Part shown: one piece after another, positions 44,401 to 55,409 of the stretch
How the letters are laid out: each line of letters opens with the position of its first letter
Position numbering within the stretch: the stretch's first letter is position 1
Assembly (NCBI GenBank): GCA_010015655.1
Contig: ML976681.1
Location: forward strand, 87,725 to 151,724
From: Bimuria novae-zelandiae CBS 107.79
Lineage: Eukaryota > Ascomycota > Dothideomycetes > Pleosporales > Didymosphaeriaceae
DNA: 64,000 nt
Reading direction: 5' to 3'
Notes under the pieces: model-generated
Databases searched by the model: none
Told to the model about the DNA's origin: nothing
The model's input: the letters and a program-made list of their open reading frames with translations, nothing else
Made by a program: the position numbers and the translations under genes

Positions 44401-46740
44401 ACTATAGGTCTTAATAGCCTAGTGCCTACGCTCCTTGTCTTCGGCGCCTACCCATAAATAATAGAAGACTCTCCCCCGTCGCTATTAATTACTTAACGCG
44501 CTGCTGTTATTAAAAAGGCTATAAGAGAGGTATAACGGGTATACGAGACGCGCTAAATTAATAATACGCTAGCAACGCGCAATAGACTTACAACGCTTAA
44601 AATAACTATACTACCTATTAACTCCGACGTGCGCGTCTAGCGCGAGAAGAATAAATAAATAGGGCCCTATAAGCTTATTACTATAATAAATAAGACCTGT
44701 ACAATACAGCTACCGCATGGCCCTACAAATTTCCGCTTAACGGTTATTAAGCCATACTACACGGATACCTCCCCGACAAACAACGAACCAGCCACGCCAC
44801 TAGCGATTAATAATAAGGATAATAGCCACCTAATAAATATGCCAGACAACAGAGACGATAACTAGGACAAAGACAGCGAAACTAGTGTAACTAACTAGTA
44901 TTAAGAATAAGCTTCTAAACTCCCTTAATAAAAACGCGGCTAACCTAAAGGTAGTAAGAATAAGTCTAAAGCTACTATAGCCTGCGCGAACCCTCCTAGG
45001 ATAGCTCGTGCAGCTTTTATAGCGTACACTGTTCACACAGCGCCTAACGAAGCTTATATAATAGAGGTCTTTATAACGCACAAAGAGAACACCGACTGGC
45101 TACTTTTTATTTAGTTACGTAAAGAGCAAAGGATAACTACACCTAGCTAACTATTTAAGCTATTAGATAATAAGGAAATTAACAGCCTTATTACTAACAG
45201 AGTCTTTCGCTTTAAGCAATACGATCCTTGCAAGCACTAAGGACGGATTTTTAAGTTACGACTAGTACGCGAAATTAAAGGTAAGACTATTACTACCCTA
45301 TACGAGAAATTACGCCTCGTAGTGTAAGGCTATTAAGACGATAGCAAAGTAATAATCCTTACCTAATCGCTAACTATCTAGCAAGCTAGCTAATAAATTA
45401 TACTAGCTATTGCTCCTTCACTCATGCGTAATAGAGTTACATTAATAAATAGAGAGATCTCGCTCTGGCTGCAAGATATTACCTAAGCATATGTATAGTC
45501 ACGCATAAAGCTCAACCGAGTAGTCATCGCCCACTTACCTAAGGAAATTGAATACAAGTATCTACCTGGCATAGTTATAATAGTTAAGAAGCCCCTATAC
45601 GGCCTAGCTAAAGCTAGTACCTATTAGTGGGCAACGTACAGCGCTTATTATAAGGAAAAGCTTTATATAGAGACCTTAACATATAACCTATGCCTGCTTA
45701 TAACCACTACCTAAGACGCCTTTGGCATAGTAGGCATGTAGACTAACGACACACTTATCCTTACGGATAAATGTTTCTCTAACCTAGAGGAGAAGGAGTT
45801 AACGTTTATAGCTAAGCTAAAGGAGAAGCTAACACCTACTACTTTATTAATTTTAATAGCTATGTCCTATCGATTAATTACACTAGCAAGCTCTTACTAC
45901 GACAAAAGGATTAGGGTAAGAAGATTTAGCTTATTAACGTAAGCTTAGCTAACTATTAATAATAGTACGTTAAGTAGAGGGCTCGCGGCGCCTACATCGC
46001 GAGCATCTACTAACTAGAGGCAACTTTTAACCTCTCTATTACTGCACAAACTTAGGAGCCTACTATTAACGATGTTAACGCGTTAAATAAACGCCTATAG
46101 TAGTAACTAAATAATCTTAATCGTGGCCTCACCTATAAGGCACTTAACCTGGCTCAGGCTAAAGTCTTTGTGTTCGTTAATAGCTCCTTTACAAACAACA
46201 AAGATTTAAGTAGCTAGATTAGCTACATAATTATAGTAGCTATAGAAGACGCTACTAACACGGAGTTTACTATTTATAGCAATCTTATTTACTAGAGCTC
46301 CGCGAAGAGTAAACGCGTGACCTAAAGCGTCCTTACGTTAGAGATCTACGCAATAGTAGGAGGCGTTAACCTCGCCTACTCTATTACCTTAACGCTTACT
46401 ATGGTTATAAAGCAGCTTAGTCTGCTATCTCTCCCCCTAGTAGTTTATACAGACTCATACTGACTATATGAGTGTATTGTCAAGCTAGGAACGACTAAGG
46501 AAAAACGACTAATAATTAATATTATGGCCTTACGTCAATCCTATGAGAGAAGGGAGTTATTTAAGGTTTAATAGGTAAATGGCTAAGATAACCCTGCCAA
46601 CGCTATAACAAAAATATCGCTAAATAAAGCCCTAAAAACTCTTATTAATACAAACTCGCTGCGCATACAAGTTAACGGATAGGTAACACGCAAGGACCCC
46701 ACAAACTAGCTTTAATAATAATCACGACAACCACTATAGT
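41444..46740 (+). pseudogene. Copia D gag-pol remnant
   Basis: gag opens at ATG 41444 (MPLTNHLTKEEQALINKD). A zinc-knuckle remnant at ~43020 reads CFICSKPGY-stop-S (Cys to Tyr). The protease motif GIMPDTGALGVS is intact (~43414-43446). Integrase spans ~43800-44450 (e.g. YNASRNFISTKF, ~44180). RT motifs include LWLQDIT-stop-AYV (~45463), KKPLYGLAKASTYWW (~45590) and TNDTLILTD (~45743), again Asn in place of the first catalytic Asp. RNase H includes CIVKLGTTKEKRLIINIMALRQ (in ~46470-46540). Stops are TAA/TAG. A 29-base tandem duplication in gag shifts the frame. Confidence 0.85.
41814..41880 (+). repeat. 29-bp tandem duplication in Copia D gag
   Basis: AAGAGGTTGCTTACTAGC... (29 bases) occurs at 41814 and 41843, with a partial third start at 41872. 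Since 29 is not a multiple of three, the duplication breaks the gag frame, one of few non-substitution lesions seen in the window. The copies are identical, including their RIP-type TAG, so it arose after that mutation. Confidence 0.8.
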
Positions 46741-46826
46741 TATTACCTTCTAACTTTCGCAAACAGCCTCTCCAGCAAGTGTACACTTAATCCACACTTA
46801 TTTTACTATAAAAGAAAAGCTACTAG

Positions 46827-47066
46827 TGTCTACACTACCTCGCCTTTCGCGCTAAGGGAACTGTGTAACCCTTATACCCCCTCACTTCTAGTTAACCTAA
46901 TACTGTACCGAAACCCCTTCGCCTCCACACTACCTGGTACTCGCTCACATCCACGAGAACTGGAAGGAAGGTATATAGAACTATTACAGAACACACAGAC
47001 AATACAGACACTAGATACCAAAGACAGAGAGTTACTTGTTCATTCCTTGCTACCTGTAAACCGACA
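46827..47066 (+). repeat. Copia D 3' LTR (240 bp)
   Basis: It starts TGTCTACACTACC and ends GTAAACCGACA, preceded by a purine tract (AAAAGAAAAG, ~46809) and followed by target copy TATAC. Confidence 0.9.
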
Positions 47067-47071
47067 TATAC

Positions 47072-47264
47072 TCTAAGTGTATTTCTTATAACAGATTAGT
47101 AAATCTCCTAGTTAGTTATTTTATAGTTTCTTAGGGGTTATTTGTACACCTTAGTGTTATTATTTTAAGCTCTTAACTACTAAATATATCTATAAGATAT
47201 ATTACTTTAGACCTATCCTTCCCTAATCAGGATTAGTCTTAGGTAAGTGAACCTCCTTGTAACA
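47072..47264 (+). repeat. Gypsy F 3' LTR, 3' part
   Basis: It resumes the F LTR after Copia D (AGATTAGTAAATCTCCTAG, CACCTTAGTGTTATTATTTTAA) and ends CTCCTTGTAACA, corresponding to CTCCTTATAACA at 26331. Confidence 0.85.
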
Positions 47265-47850
47265 TTATTAAAGATTATCTTATAAACGGAAATAACATCT
47301 TAGAATATAATAATAAAACTAAGAAAGTGTGAAGAGACTTGGTATTATTTAAAAATAGATCTAAATTATATTTAAAGACGTTAATAAGAAATAATAAGCT
47401 AAACATAAGATATAAAGGCTTAAATAAACTAAAGTAGGCAGTACTTATATAGAAAATATTAGACGCGTATAAGCTAAAATTAATTAAAATAACGTACTAC
47501 TTTAAGTAGTTTACTATAATAGACTAAGTAAAGCATTAAAGACAAGCTTACCTACTATAATAAGGTAAATAACCTAGAGGAACTTGTGAAGCTATTAAGC
47601 CCCTAAGGGATAGCTAGTCTTAAAGGGTTTCAGGTTAGTTCTTGGGCAAGAGTGTTAGTAATATAGATAATGGATATTAATAACTTACGCGTATTAATAG
47701 GACGTTAGTATTAAAAGTGTATATAATATAATTAAATTAATAAGAGAGCCTAAGTTAAATCTAAACAATAGATTAGTAAATAGGTTAAACACGATAGTAG
47801 AAGTCTACCATCGCGTTCCTATATACATAACTCGTCCCACGAATCCCAAG
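47265..47850. other. RIP-degraded sequence between F and Copia E
   Basis: AT-rich with no recognised feature. The last ~70 bases before Copia E (CACGATAGTAGAAGTCTACC onward) are more balanced and continue past E at 53925 (AGTCCCAGAAGTCCTAAAG). Confidence 0.45.
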
Positions 47851-48050
47851 TGTTGGTAGGCCTTTGTACGATCGTACGGGTGATAACAGTAACGAATGTC
47901 TTGTATATTGCTATTAGTATATTCTATCTATAAACGTGGGTGCTACGAAGGTATACATGGGCTCGGTGCGAGTCGGACCAAAGTAGGATCGAGACGGTAC
48001 GTTAGGCAGCATCAAGCAGCCTCAGGCAATGGGATATGTGTATACCGACA
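47851..48050 (-). repeat. Copia E 3' LTR (200 bp)
   Basis: Plus-strand reading TGTTGGTAGGCC...TATACCGACA. It differs from the other copy at seven sites, every one A versus G on the plus strand and none C versus T. Confidence 0.9.
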
Positions 48051-48099
48051 CTAGTAACCTTTTATTATCGTAGCACACTATTCTATAGGTCGCTGCACA

Positions 48100-51000
48100 G
48101 ATCCCTCTACTCGTATTAATAGCATATTACTATTAATAAATTATTTAAGTGCGCGATTTAGCGTGGCTTTTGTAAGTGCGTCCGCAGGGTTATCTTTACT
48201 ATTAATCTATTAGATCTCCGCGATCTCACGGCGCTCATACGACTGGCAGAGTACTATAATATCGAATATTAGGCGCTTCTTATTCGTGGTGCCAAGTTTA
48301 ACGAGGCACTCATACAGTGAGTATAAGTCTGTACATACAAAAAGTGGGATCGACGGTAGACCTAGGCGTTCTATAATTATCTTAAGTGTTGTTAAGATAG
48401 CGATAGCGATATTAACGCCGCTAACTATACTATATATCTCTAATGCCAGGACGCTTCTAGTAACGCGTTTGCATTTAGTTAAACTCTAATAGATTACGTT
48501 ACTACGTATGTCGAACGTATTATCTTGTCTACTAGACTTATTAATAAGGACAAGTAGGTACCCTAGCTGTAAGCTAAGGTCTTAGTTATTTACGAAAGAA
48601 CTGTCCGTAAATACTATTAATTTAGCTATAGTAAGGTTAAGGGAAATGTACTATAATCCTTACTACAAGTTCTTAGCTTGCTACTTTAGTTAGTGGTTAA
48701 GTTTCCTATAGTCCGTGTCCGCAGGTTACTATATTTACGCAGCCATAGAAAGGTTAAAAGATACGTTAGGTTAGTAAATAGAAGTAATATACGCGCCGCG
48801 CGCGCGCTACTCTATATACCTCTATACTTAGTCTATTACTTTTAAATTAATAGTATTAATTTTAGCTCCTTGCCCCTTTTGCGTTAGTTAAATAGCGTCT
48901 TTACGCAACGTAAGGGTATATCTATTAAACTCTAGTAGTACCTCTTTAGATAGTCTCTCCTTTAGCTTAGCTTAGAAGTTAGCTTTCTAGAGCGCGGCGT
49001 CCTCTACGCTAGAGAATATAGGTGTTGCGATCGCGAGCGTATTATCTATTTATAGACCTACTATACCAAACGTTTCTAGTTCTCCGTTCGTGATTAAGAG
49101 GCATGGATTATACGTAGATGTAGCTATGTCGAGCTCTTTGCAGTGGTATCCTTAGTACGTAATAAACTAGTAAACTCCTACCTCTGCGATTCTATATAGT
49201 GGCTTAATCACGCGAATAATCGTACCCTTAGGATACTTTATTATAAGCTCCTTAGGCAGGTGCGCCAAAATCGTGCGAAATAGCTTAGTTTATGTCTATA
49301 GGTATGCCTGTGTGATATCGCGTAGTTCTATAGACATGCCTTTAGTGAGTAATGCGGGTACTAGGGCTAGTATTAAGCGCTAACTAGCTTATTAGATAAT
49401 TAGCAACTACGTTAGGATTTCGTGTTTACCCTTATTATTATAGCCTTAAATAATAAGTTGTAATTTCTTATACGGGACTATAGTCTTGCCTTTAACTTCG
49501 CGAATTATGCGCGACTTAAAGATGCAATACCCGTTATATATAGTTAGGTTAAATAGCTTAAAACTAAACACTCTACGGCTAATAAGGTTGTTAATCTCTT
49601 TTTAGTTAGATACTTCGAAAGGGGCGCCTAGGGTGTTAATCACGCTATTATTACGTAGCTTAATGGCTAGGGCGTAATCGTCCTCCTCCTTCCTTGTCAG
49701 GTATTACACTATACGCTTGTTCTTAGATCTAGGCGGGCGGCCCCGCTTACGTGGCTAGGTTGGCTATGTAGCTGCTAGTGGCTACTATTTAGCAGTAATT
49801 AGTCCTTCCCCTTTATCTACGGCTAGAATCACGTCTGTAGTCGTGTCTTAGTAGTAAGGTTTTACAACTGTGGATCGAAACGTTATTAGGCTATTAATTA
49901 TATCTATAGTAACATCGTGATCCTTTATATTAATATGTGAACCAATAACTAAAAATGTATATCCTCCTCTGCCACTAGAGGTAAGCTATCTCCTATATAC
50001 CCAGGCGCAAACATCCTAGATAACTGGCAAATAGTAAACAAAAGGAAAATAAGCCATCAGCTCGGTGGCAAACATCAAAAACAAACAAAAAGGAAAACAA
50101 GCCATTAGCTCAGTGGCAAACATCAAAAACAAATAAAAGGAAAACAAGCCATCAGCTCAGTGGCAAACATCAAACCTCATATAATAACCTTATACGGCCC
50201 TTGCCATCTATTCTTCTCACGCTATACTATTACCTTACTCTATAGAGGTAGTAAGAGTAACTTATTTATATTTAGCCTATTTCTAGTGTTAAGTGCGTTG
50301 CTTACTACACGTTCTACTGCGGCCCTCCGCAGCGCCTTTATCGCTTTCTAGATTACTTTAGCGCGACGTATTGTTAATAGTAATAGTAGCGAGTCCATGG
50401 ATACCCGAGGGTATGCGCCGAAGACGAGCAGCGTGGGTATAAGTCCGTCTGGGCCAGCGGTGTCGTTAACAGCCTTAACTACTATTTATAGCACTGCGAT
50501 ATTGCTAGTGCTAGAGTTAAGCTCTGCCCTTATAATCTCGTACGCGCGTCTAAGAGGTGTATAGTACCTTTTTACCTTGCTAATAGACTAGTAAGCCTCT
50601 ACTAGCACCTGTTTATAGGTGATTCCTATAATCTTTACCTTAGATCTAAACTTAATAAATGCGAAGTTGGTACCTGCGTCGTGGGTAATAATATCTAGCG
50701 GCCCTTAGTACGTATTAATCTATAGTAAATAGATTACCTCCCAGGTGTCTTTTGCACTTATAGATTGTAGAAATCAAGCGCTATTAAAGGTCGTAGCTAA
50801 ATTAATCACGTGAAGCACTGGCTTCCCACTTAGGTATATTACGTCTATAAAAATCTTAAAGTTAAATTCCTAGTTATCTTTTAGCTAGAATTTAAATCGT
50901 CGTGGCGCTTAATCGTGTGCTTAGTAGTAGTAGCATAACTTTTAGATCTCGTAGAGTAGCTATTTATCCACGTCGTTATGCCTTGCATATTTAAGTAGTT

Positions 51001-53690
51001 ATATTAGCCGTTTAATAGTTAGGTGCCCAAACCTCTAATATAGACGTCGGAGCTTAGTTTTTATAAGGAATACCCGCGCGTGCTCTGCCTTGCTTAGGTG
51101 GAACTATAGATATCCCTATTTGCGAATTACTAGGAAGGTTGCTTTCCCTTGTACTAGCTAATCTATAGTATTATTAAAGTATACGTGCAATCGATCCATG
51201 TCTTTTAGATAAAGGAGGAACAGGGTTAGTATATTTAAGACCTTAAATTTAATTTTTCTAATTTCTATACGCACGTGCGCAGTTCTAATTAATATAGTAA
51301 TGCTTCCTTTACTAAATTAAACTAATGCGTTTCTAGCAGTAGACGTGTCTAAAGTTACTATAAGATTCTTAGTTTGGAGCGCCTAAAATTGCTCCTTTCT
51401 AGCTATTAATACGTTAGAGGCACTAGTGTCAGGGAGGATGCCCTAGTACGTAACTCGTGAGTAGCGGTCCTTAATAAGAAACTACGTTACTAGCGTTATA
51501 GGTTCCTTATACCTATAGACGTTATCTCTGGTTACCTGGTGCATAAAAGCCTAATCTATAAAGTACTTAACTACTAGTCTCTAGTCCTCTTCCTCTTCCT
51601 CTTCCTCTTACTCCTCTTTAAAAAACTAGTTAACTTCTTCCCCTTCGTACGCAATAAGAAATATTATAAATTCTATTTACTTATCTATAATATTATAGTG
51701 TGTAATATACTATGCTTTAGATTGCCTTCTTTCCTTAAGCGTATGGTTCGTAGACTAATAGCCTGTCTTGCTACAGATATAGCACTTCTTATCGCTTCGT
51801 GTGTTAGTCCGCAGGTTATCTCTAGAACGCTACTAAGGTTAGCTACGTTTACTAACAAACTTGCCTCGTGCACTCTATAAGTTATAATTCTCTTACGTTC
51901 TTCTAGAGCTATTAATAGTATATTAACGGTCTAAGTAGTACTAGTTATTATAGTCTGTCTTAGTAAAGTTAACAGAGGTAGTTATAGCGAGCGAGTTTTC
52001 GATCGAAGATTGTAGATCTCTAAACAGGACCTTACACTTCAGGGACGGCCTATAGAGCGCCATTATAAACTCTTTAACGCCCTGGCATGCTGTAATTACA
52101 GTTGTCCAGAGCGTATATTCTCCCATGTACTGCTAGCCAAGAGCCCTCTAACACAACTAGAGCTTGTCTAGCATAATATTAAGGACCTTATAAGGTATCT
52201 TGTCAGGGTTCTCCTTGCGGACTTTAACAAAAGATATCGTTGTCCAGTCCGCGTAGTAGTGGCTATAATTAACATCTATGTCAAAGTAGTTCTTTAGCTT
52301 TGTGTACACAGTCAGGAATGTGTCCGTCCGCTAATTAATAAAGTAAAGGTAATACTCCTGTGCACGGCCTTCCAGGATCCGCGGAAAGACTACATAGAAT
52401 TAGTCTAGTTAAATGTCTACGTAATAGTAGATACTAAAAAAAATCTTTAGCTTATTATTTAAGAGGTCGTATGGCTTCCCTATATACTTCTTCTCACGGT
52501 CCTACATCTTAGTAAAGACATTAATTATCTTTAGATCCAGTTTCTTATTGCTAAACTCGATTAGGGGAATTGCCCTGTACGGGTCTGTGTCACCTAAGGG
52601 CATAATTAGAGGGACGCTTTGTCCCTTTAGACGTTGTAGGTATGCTAGTGTGTATTCGCGGAATCTATTAAAGTTATTATATAAAAAAGGAGGTTATTAA
52701 CTTTGCTATCGCTAGTCCGCCCGTAGTGTCTATTTAATTATTTTTATAAGTGGTTCTGTAAGTTATTATCCTTAATTTAATTATTAACTAGCTCGATCCT
52801 AGATGCGTGTCTTATCTTAAGCGTAGGTTCTTTAATCCTCTGCGTCTTGGTCTCCTGCCCTTATAGAGGTTTAGCTCTAGGTTTAACCTGCTATCCCTAC
52901 GTTCGTGGGTTATACTAATCCCGTAGTGTGTTATCTTAGTATTATCCGCTCTTGTAGCATATACGCGGCTGACCGCTTGTTAAAGGTAGTAGATTAGAAC
53001 TAATTATCTAGCTATTTTGGGCAATCCTCTATGCGTAGTAATTTAGCTATGGCTTCGCTTAGCGACATGTTAACACGACTAGTGTACACGCCCTTAAAGC
53101 GGAGGATCTACTTTAGTTCCTTAGTGTATACTATATACGCACGCCAGAACATGGCTTTATTCTATCCTTTAAAGTCCTAATAGAACTCACTAAAGAGCTC
53201 TACATCTACTATAGGCCAATCTGTGTAGTCCGCGATTGCACGCGCGATGTACGTCGTTGCTATAGTTACGTCTATCTTATTATCTAGGGCTACGATCTTA
53301 TTATCCTAGATCTTTAGATTAATATAACGCTACTCTCTTACCTTTAGATTAGTAGTTCCTAGCAACTTCTCTTATATAAGCGTGCAGCCTCTATTACTGC
53401 TAGCTATTTCTTTCGCTATTTATTATTATTAACGCGTATCGTGCTAGCTATGTTCGCTAGGGACTCGTCGGTAGTCTTAAATTATACACGGGTCAAGCGC
53501 GACTAAATAGGGGTTAGTACGTGTATAAACTGCGTCTTGGAACGCTCTAATACGGCTGGAACGGTTGGTCTTAAGCTAGATAAGACGCCTAATATAGCTA
53601 ATAGTAAACTTAGTACAGATAACTCCATCGCTAATATAAATAACTAGGGAACGCGCGGGGCTACAGGATCTGTCTCTTCTAACCTAACTA
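48100..53690 (-). pseudogene. Copia E gag-pol remnant
   Basis: Minus strand: gag from ~53600 down; zinc knuckle KCYICSKTGY-stop-STNHT at ~51795-51745 (one Cys to Tyr); an acidic linker from a (CTCTTC)n tract (51588-51620); protease GILPDTSA (~51445-51420). Integrase spans ~51100-50280. RT includes MSIELRDITQAYL (~49338-49300). RNase H includes KCKRVTRSVLALEIYS (~48495-48445), CLVKLGTTNKKRLIFDI (~48300-48260) and RREIAEI (~48225). The stop density is lower than in C or D, and some stretches (48.1-48.5 kb) are nearly open. Confidence 0.82.
50040..50180. repeat. Three-unit ~48-bp minisatellite in the Copia E linker
   Basis: AAAAGGAAAA(T/C)AAGCCATCAGC...GGCAAACATCAAA begins at 50040, 50088 and 50135 (periods 48 and 47). 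Differences are single transitions. The units keep CpA and TpG although they lie inside a RIP-affected element, between integrase and RT, where Copia polyproteins have a variable linker. Confidence 0.8.
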
Positions 53691-53719
53691 TCTATAACTA
53701 CCATGCAATCACTAATTAG

Positions 53720-53919
53720 TGTTGGTAGGCCTTTATACGATCGTACGGGTGATAACAGTAACAAATGTCTTGTATATTGCTATTGGTATATTCTATCTAT
53801 GAACGTGGGTGCTACGAAGGTATACATGGGCTCGGTGCAAGTCGGACCAAAGTAGGATCGAGGCGGTACGTTGGGCAGCATCAAGCAGCCTCAGGCAATG
53901 GGATATGTGTATACCGACA
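53720..53919 (-). repeat. Copia E 5' LTR (200 bp)
   Basis: Plus-strand reading TGTTGGTAGGCC...TATACCGACA, followed by target copy CCAAG. Confidence 0.9.
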
Positions 53920-53924
53920 CCAAG

Positions 53925-54309
53925 AGTCCCAGAAGTCCTAAAGTCCCATGTGCTAAGATACTTCTAGGACGCCTAATGTTTCTGGGATGCGTAACTTCGT
54001 TATATAACTTATAGCTAAGTTAAGAATATTAGCCAATTATACTAATAAGCGTCTATACCCTGCCTCGCGCTATATTAGATCTTAAACAATTTTAATATTA
54101 GCTCCCCTTTTTAGACTTAATATCCTTATAAGTTAACTATTTATAAAGCTACTTTTTTAATCTACCTAATACTATTATTTGCAAGCCAATCGTCTCGAGT
54201 AAAATTACGTATTTACTATAATTACTTATTTATACTATGCTAAGAAGTAACTACCCTATTAATTATTATTACTATACTTAAAGTGCATAAATTGTATCTA
54301 GTATAGTAA
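53925..54309. other. AT-rich sequence without recognised feature
   Basis: The first ~75 bases are balanced (AGTCCCAGAAGTCCTAAAG; TTCTAGGACGCC), then TpA-rich with no frame. Confidence 0.45.
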
Positions 54310-54640
54310 TTAGAAGTGTAAGCTAGAGGAGATTCCTTTACTAGATTATTTAAAAATAGATACTAAATTAGAAAGATTAGAAAAGTTAGAGGCTAAGAAG
54401 GAAGTTGTTATAGAGTACTCTCGCTTAGTCCGATTTAGGTTAGGACAATAAGGTAATAAGGTACCTTATAAATTATTTAGTAGTATAAGTTAATACGACA
54501 CTTAGCGCGTGCTAGATAATCTAATCTTATAACAAATAAGATAACTATTAGTCTATATAGGAGAACGCACTCGCATAGAAAATATATAAGTTAACTATAA
54601 GGAGTGTAAAAAGGAAACTATCTTGTATATATATATATCT
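54310..54640 (+). pseudogene. Degraded plus-strand frame with helical segment, antisense to Gypsy L
   Basis: The frame contains KLEEIPLLDYLKIDTKLERL (~54324-54383) and KLEAKKEVVIEYSRLVRFRL (~54387-54446), then several TAA/TAG stops. Charged and coiled-coil-like. It lies on the 3' side of Gypsy L (minus strand), on the strand opposite to L pol. No family recognised. Confidence 0.3.
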
Positions 54641-54641
54641 T

Positions 54642-54733
54642 CTTACTTAGTTACTTAGCACTACTAATTAACTAAGTAGTTACGTATCTTACTTAGTTAC
54701 TTAGTACTACTAATCTACTAAGTAGTTATGTAA
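54642..54733. repeat. Two 46-bp tandem units, each an imperfect palindrome
   Basis: CTTACTTAGTTACTTAG...CTAAGTAGTTACGTAT occurs at 54642-54687 and 54688-54733. Each unit pairs ACTTAGTTACTTAG with CTAAGTAGTTA and could form a hairpin or cruciform. Function unknown. Confidence 0.75.
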
Positions 54734-54868
54734 CCTTAAGGCTAGCTCTTTAGCGTACTTATTAACCTATTCCTTAGCTACTTATTCTTATAATCGCCTA
54801 TTCTTTATTATCTTACTTTTAGTTTATAATACTATCCTCCCCCTTTTAGTTTTTATCCGCGAAGAATT

Positions 54869-55400
54869 ATGCCTGCTAACTAAATAACTAGCACCTATTA
54901 TTATTATAAGCTTATATTTACTATTAAGGCGTATAAAAGCGTTATAGTATTAAAATATTTTAACTACTAGACCTACTCGCGGGTCTATAAGATATTAGTT
55001 TATTTAAGAATGTATAGTAAGTGCCTAAAAAGGGGCGCGAAGTATAATATTACTATTACTTATAATAAATTTTCCTATTTAGTTACTAAAAAGTAAAAAT
55101 TAAATACTCAAATTTTAAAGGCGTAAAAAAATAAAATATAATATTTAAGGCTATACGAATAGCACGCGCGAAAGAAAAGCACCTATTTAAATAATTAATA
55201 TTAAATATAAAGCGTGCTAAAAAGGTAATTGCTATTAAAAGCGCCGCCCTAAAGGAATTAGAGGGGGACCCGCCTTAGCCCTCCTGGCTAAATAGCCTGG
55301 CTGAGTTTACCCCGACTATTTAGTTAGCTATAGAGGAGCTCCCTCCTAACTTCTAAGATAACCCGTCGTCTCTAGTATCCTAGGCCCTCCTAGGGTGCGG
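54869..55400 (+). pseudogene. Degraded plus-strand frame (MPAN...), antisense to Gypsy L
   Basis: It opens at ATG 54869 and reads a basic protein: FTIKAYKSVIVLKYFNYQTYSR (in ~54915-54985), MYSKCLKRGAKYNITITY (~55010-55065). In another frame near the end it reads LKELEGDPP and LAIEELPPNF (~55250-55350). TAA/TAG stops dominate. It converges tail to tail with the L chromodomain. I recognise no family; it could be an antisense accessory frame of L or a separate degraded gene. Confidence 0.35.
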
Positions 55401-55409
55401 GGTGTTAGG

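Larger units (their letters stand above)
40877..47066 (+). mobile_element. Copia D: complete Ty1/Copia retrotransposon inside the F 3' LTR
   Basis: Two 240-bp LTRs and an exact TATAC target duplication (40872-40876, 47067-47071). gag-pol reads on the plus strand. It has the same polyprotein family as Copia C and E but an unrelated LTR sequence. The interior from ~41500 is RIP-saturated while the LTRs and the first ~350 interior bases are only lightly changed. Confidence 0.92.
25838..47264 (+). mobile_element. Gypsy F: chromodomain Ty3/Gypsy retrotransposon hosting four later insertions
   Basis: LTRs lie at 25838-26331 and, split, at 40596-40876 plus 47072-47264. The interior reads gag, RT, RNase H, integrase and chromodomain on the plus strand in Gypsy order (integrase last). 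Insertions within it: solo LTR H, Gypsy G, Copia remnant K and Copia D. Removing them leaves roughly 7.2 kb, normal for a Gypsy element. F is among the most heavily RIP-mutated elements here: 37381-37440 has no CpA or TpG and 13 TpA. Flanking 5-mers TATAG and TTATT do not match. Confidence 0.88.
47851..53919 (-). mobile_element. Copia E: complete Ty1/Copia retrotransposon, minus strand
   Basis: Two 200-bp LTRs (47851-48050 and 53720-53919) and an exact CCAAG target duplication (47846-47850, 53920-53924). gag-pol reads on the minus strand, so the right LTR is the 5' one. Same polyprotein family as C and D. Confidence 0.92.

Noticed and set aside
25838..47264. Matching 5-bp target duplication for Gypsy F
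   Set aside because: Flanks TATAG and TTATT differ by transversions, so no duplication is claimed; the LTR pairing rests on sequence collinearity.
50040..50180. Possible CRISPR-like repeat array
   Set aside because: Units are contiguous ~48-bp tandem repeats without unique spacers, inside a eukaryotic retrotransposon.
51685..51880. Paired open frames on both strands (60-62 codons)
   Set aside because: Neither is the gag frame; the Copia E zinc knuckle is read in a third frame on the minus strand.
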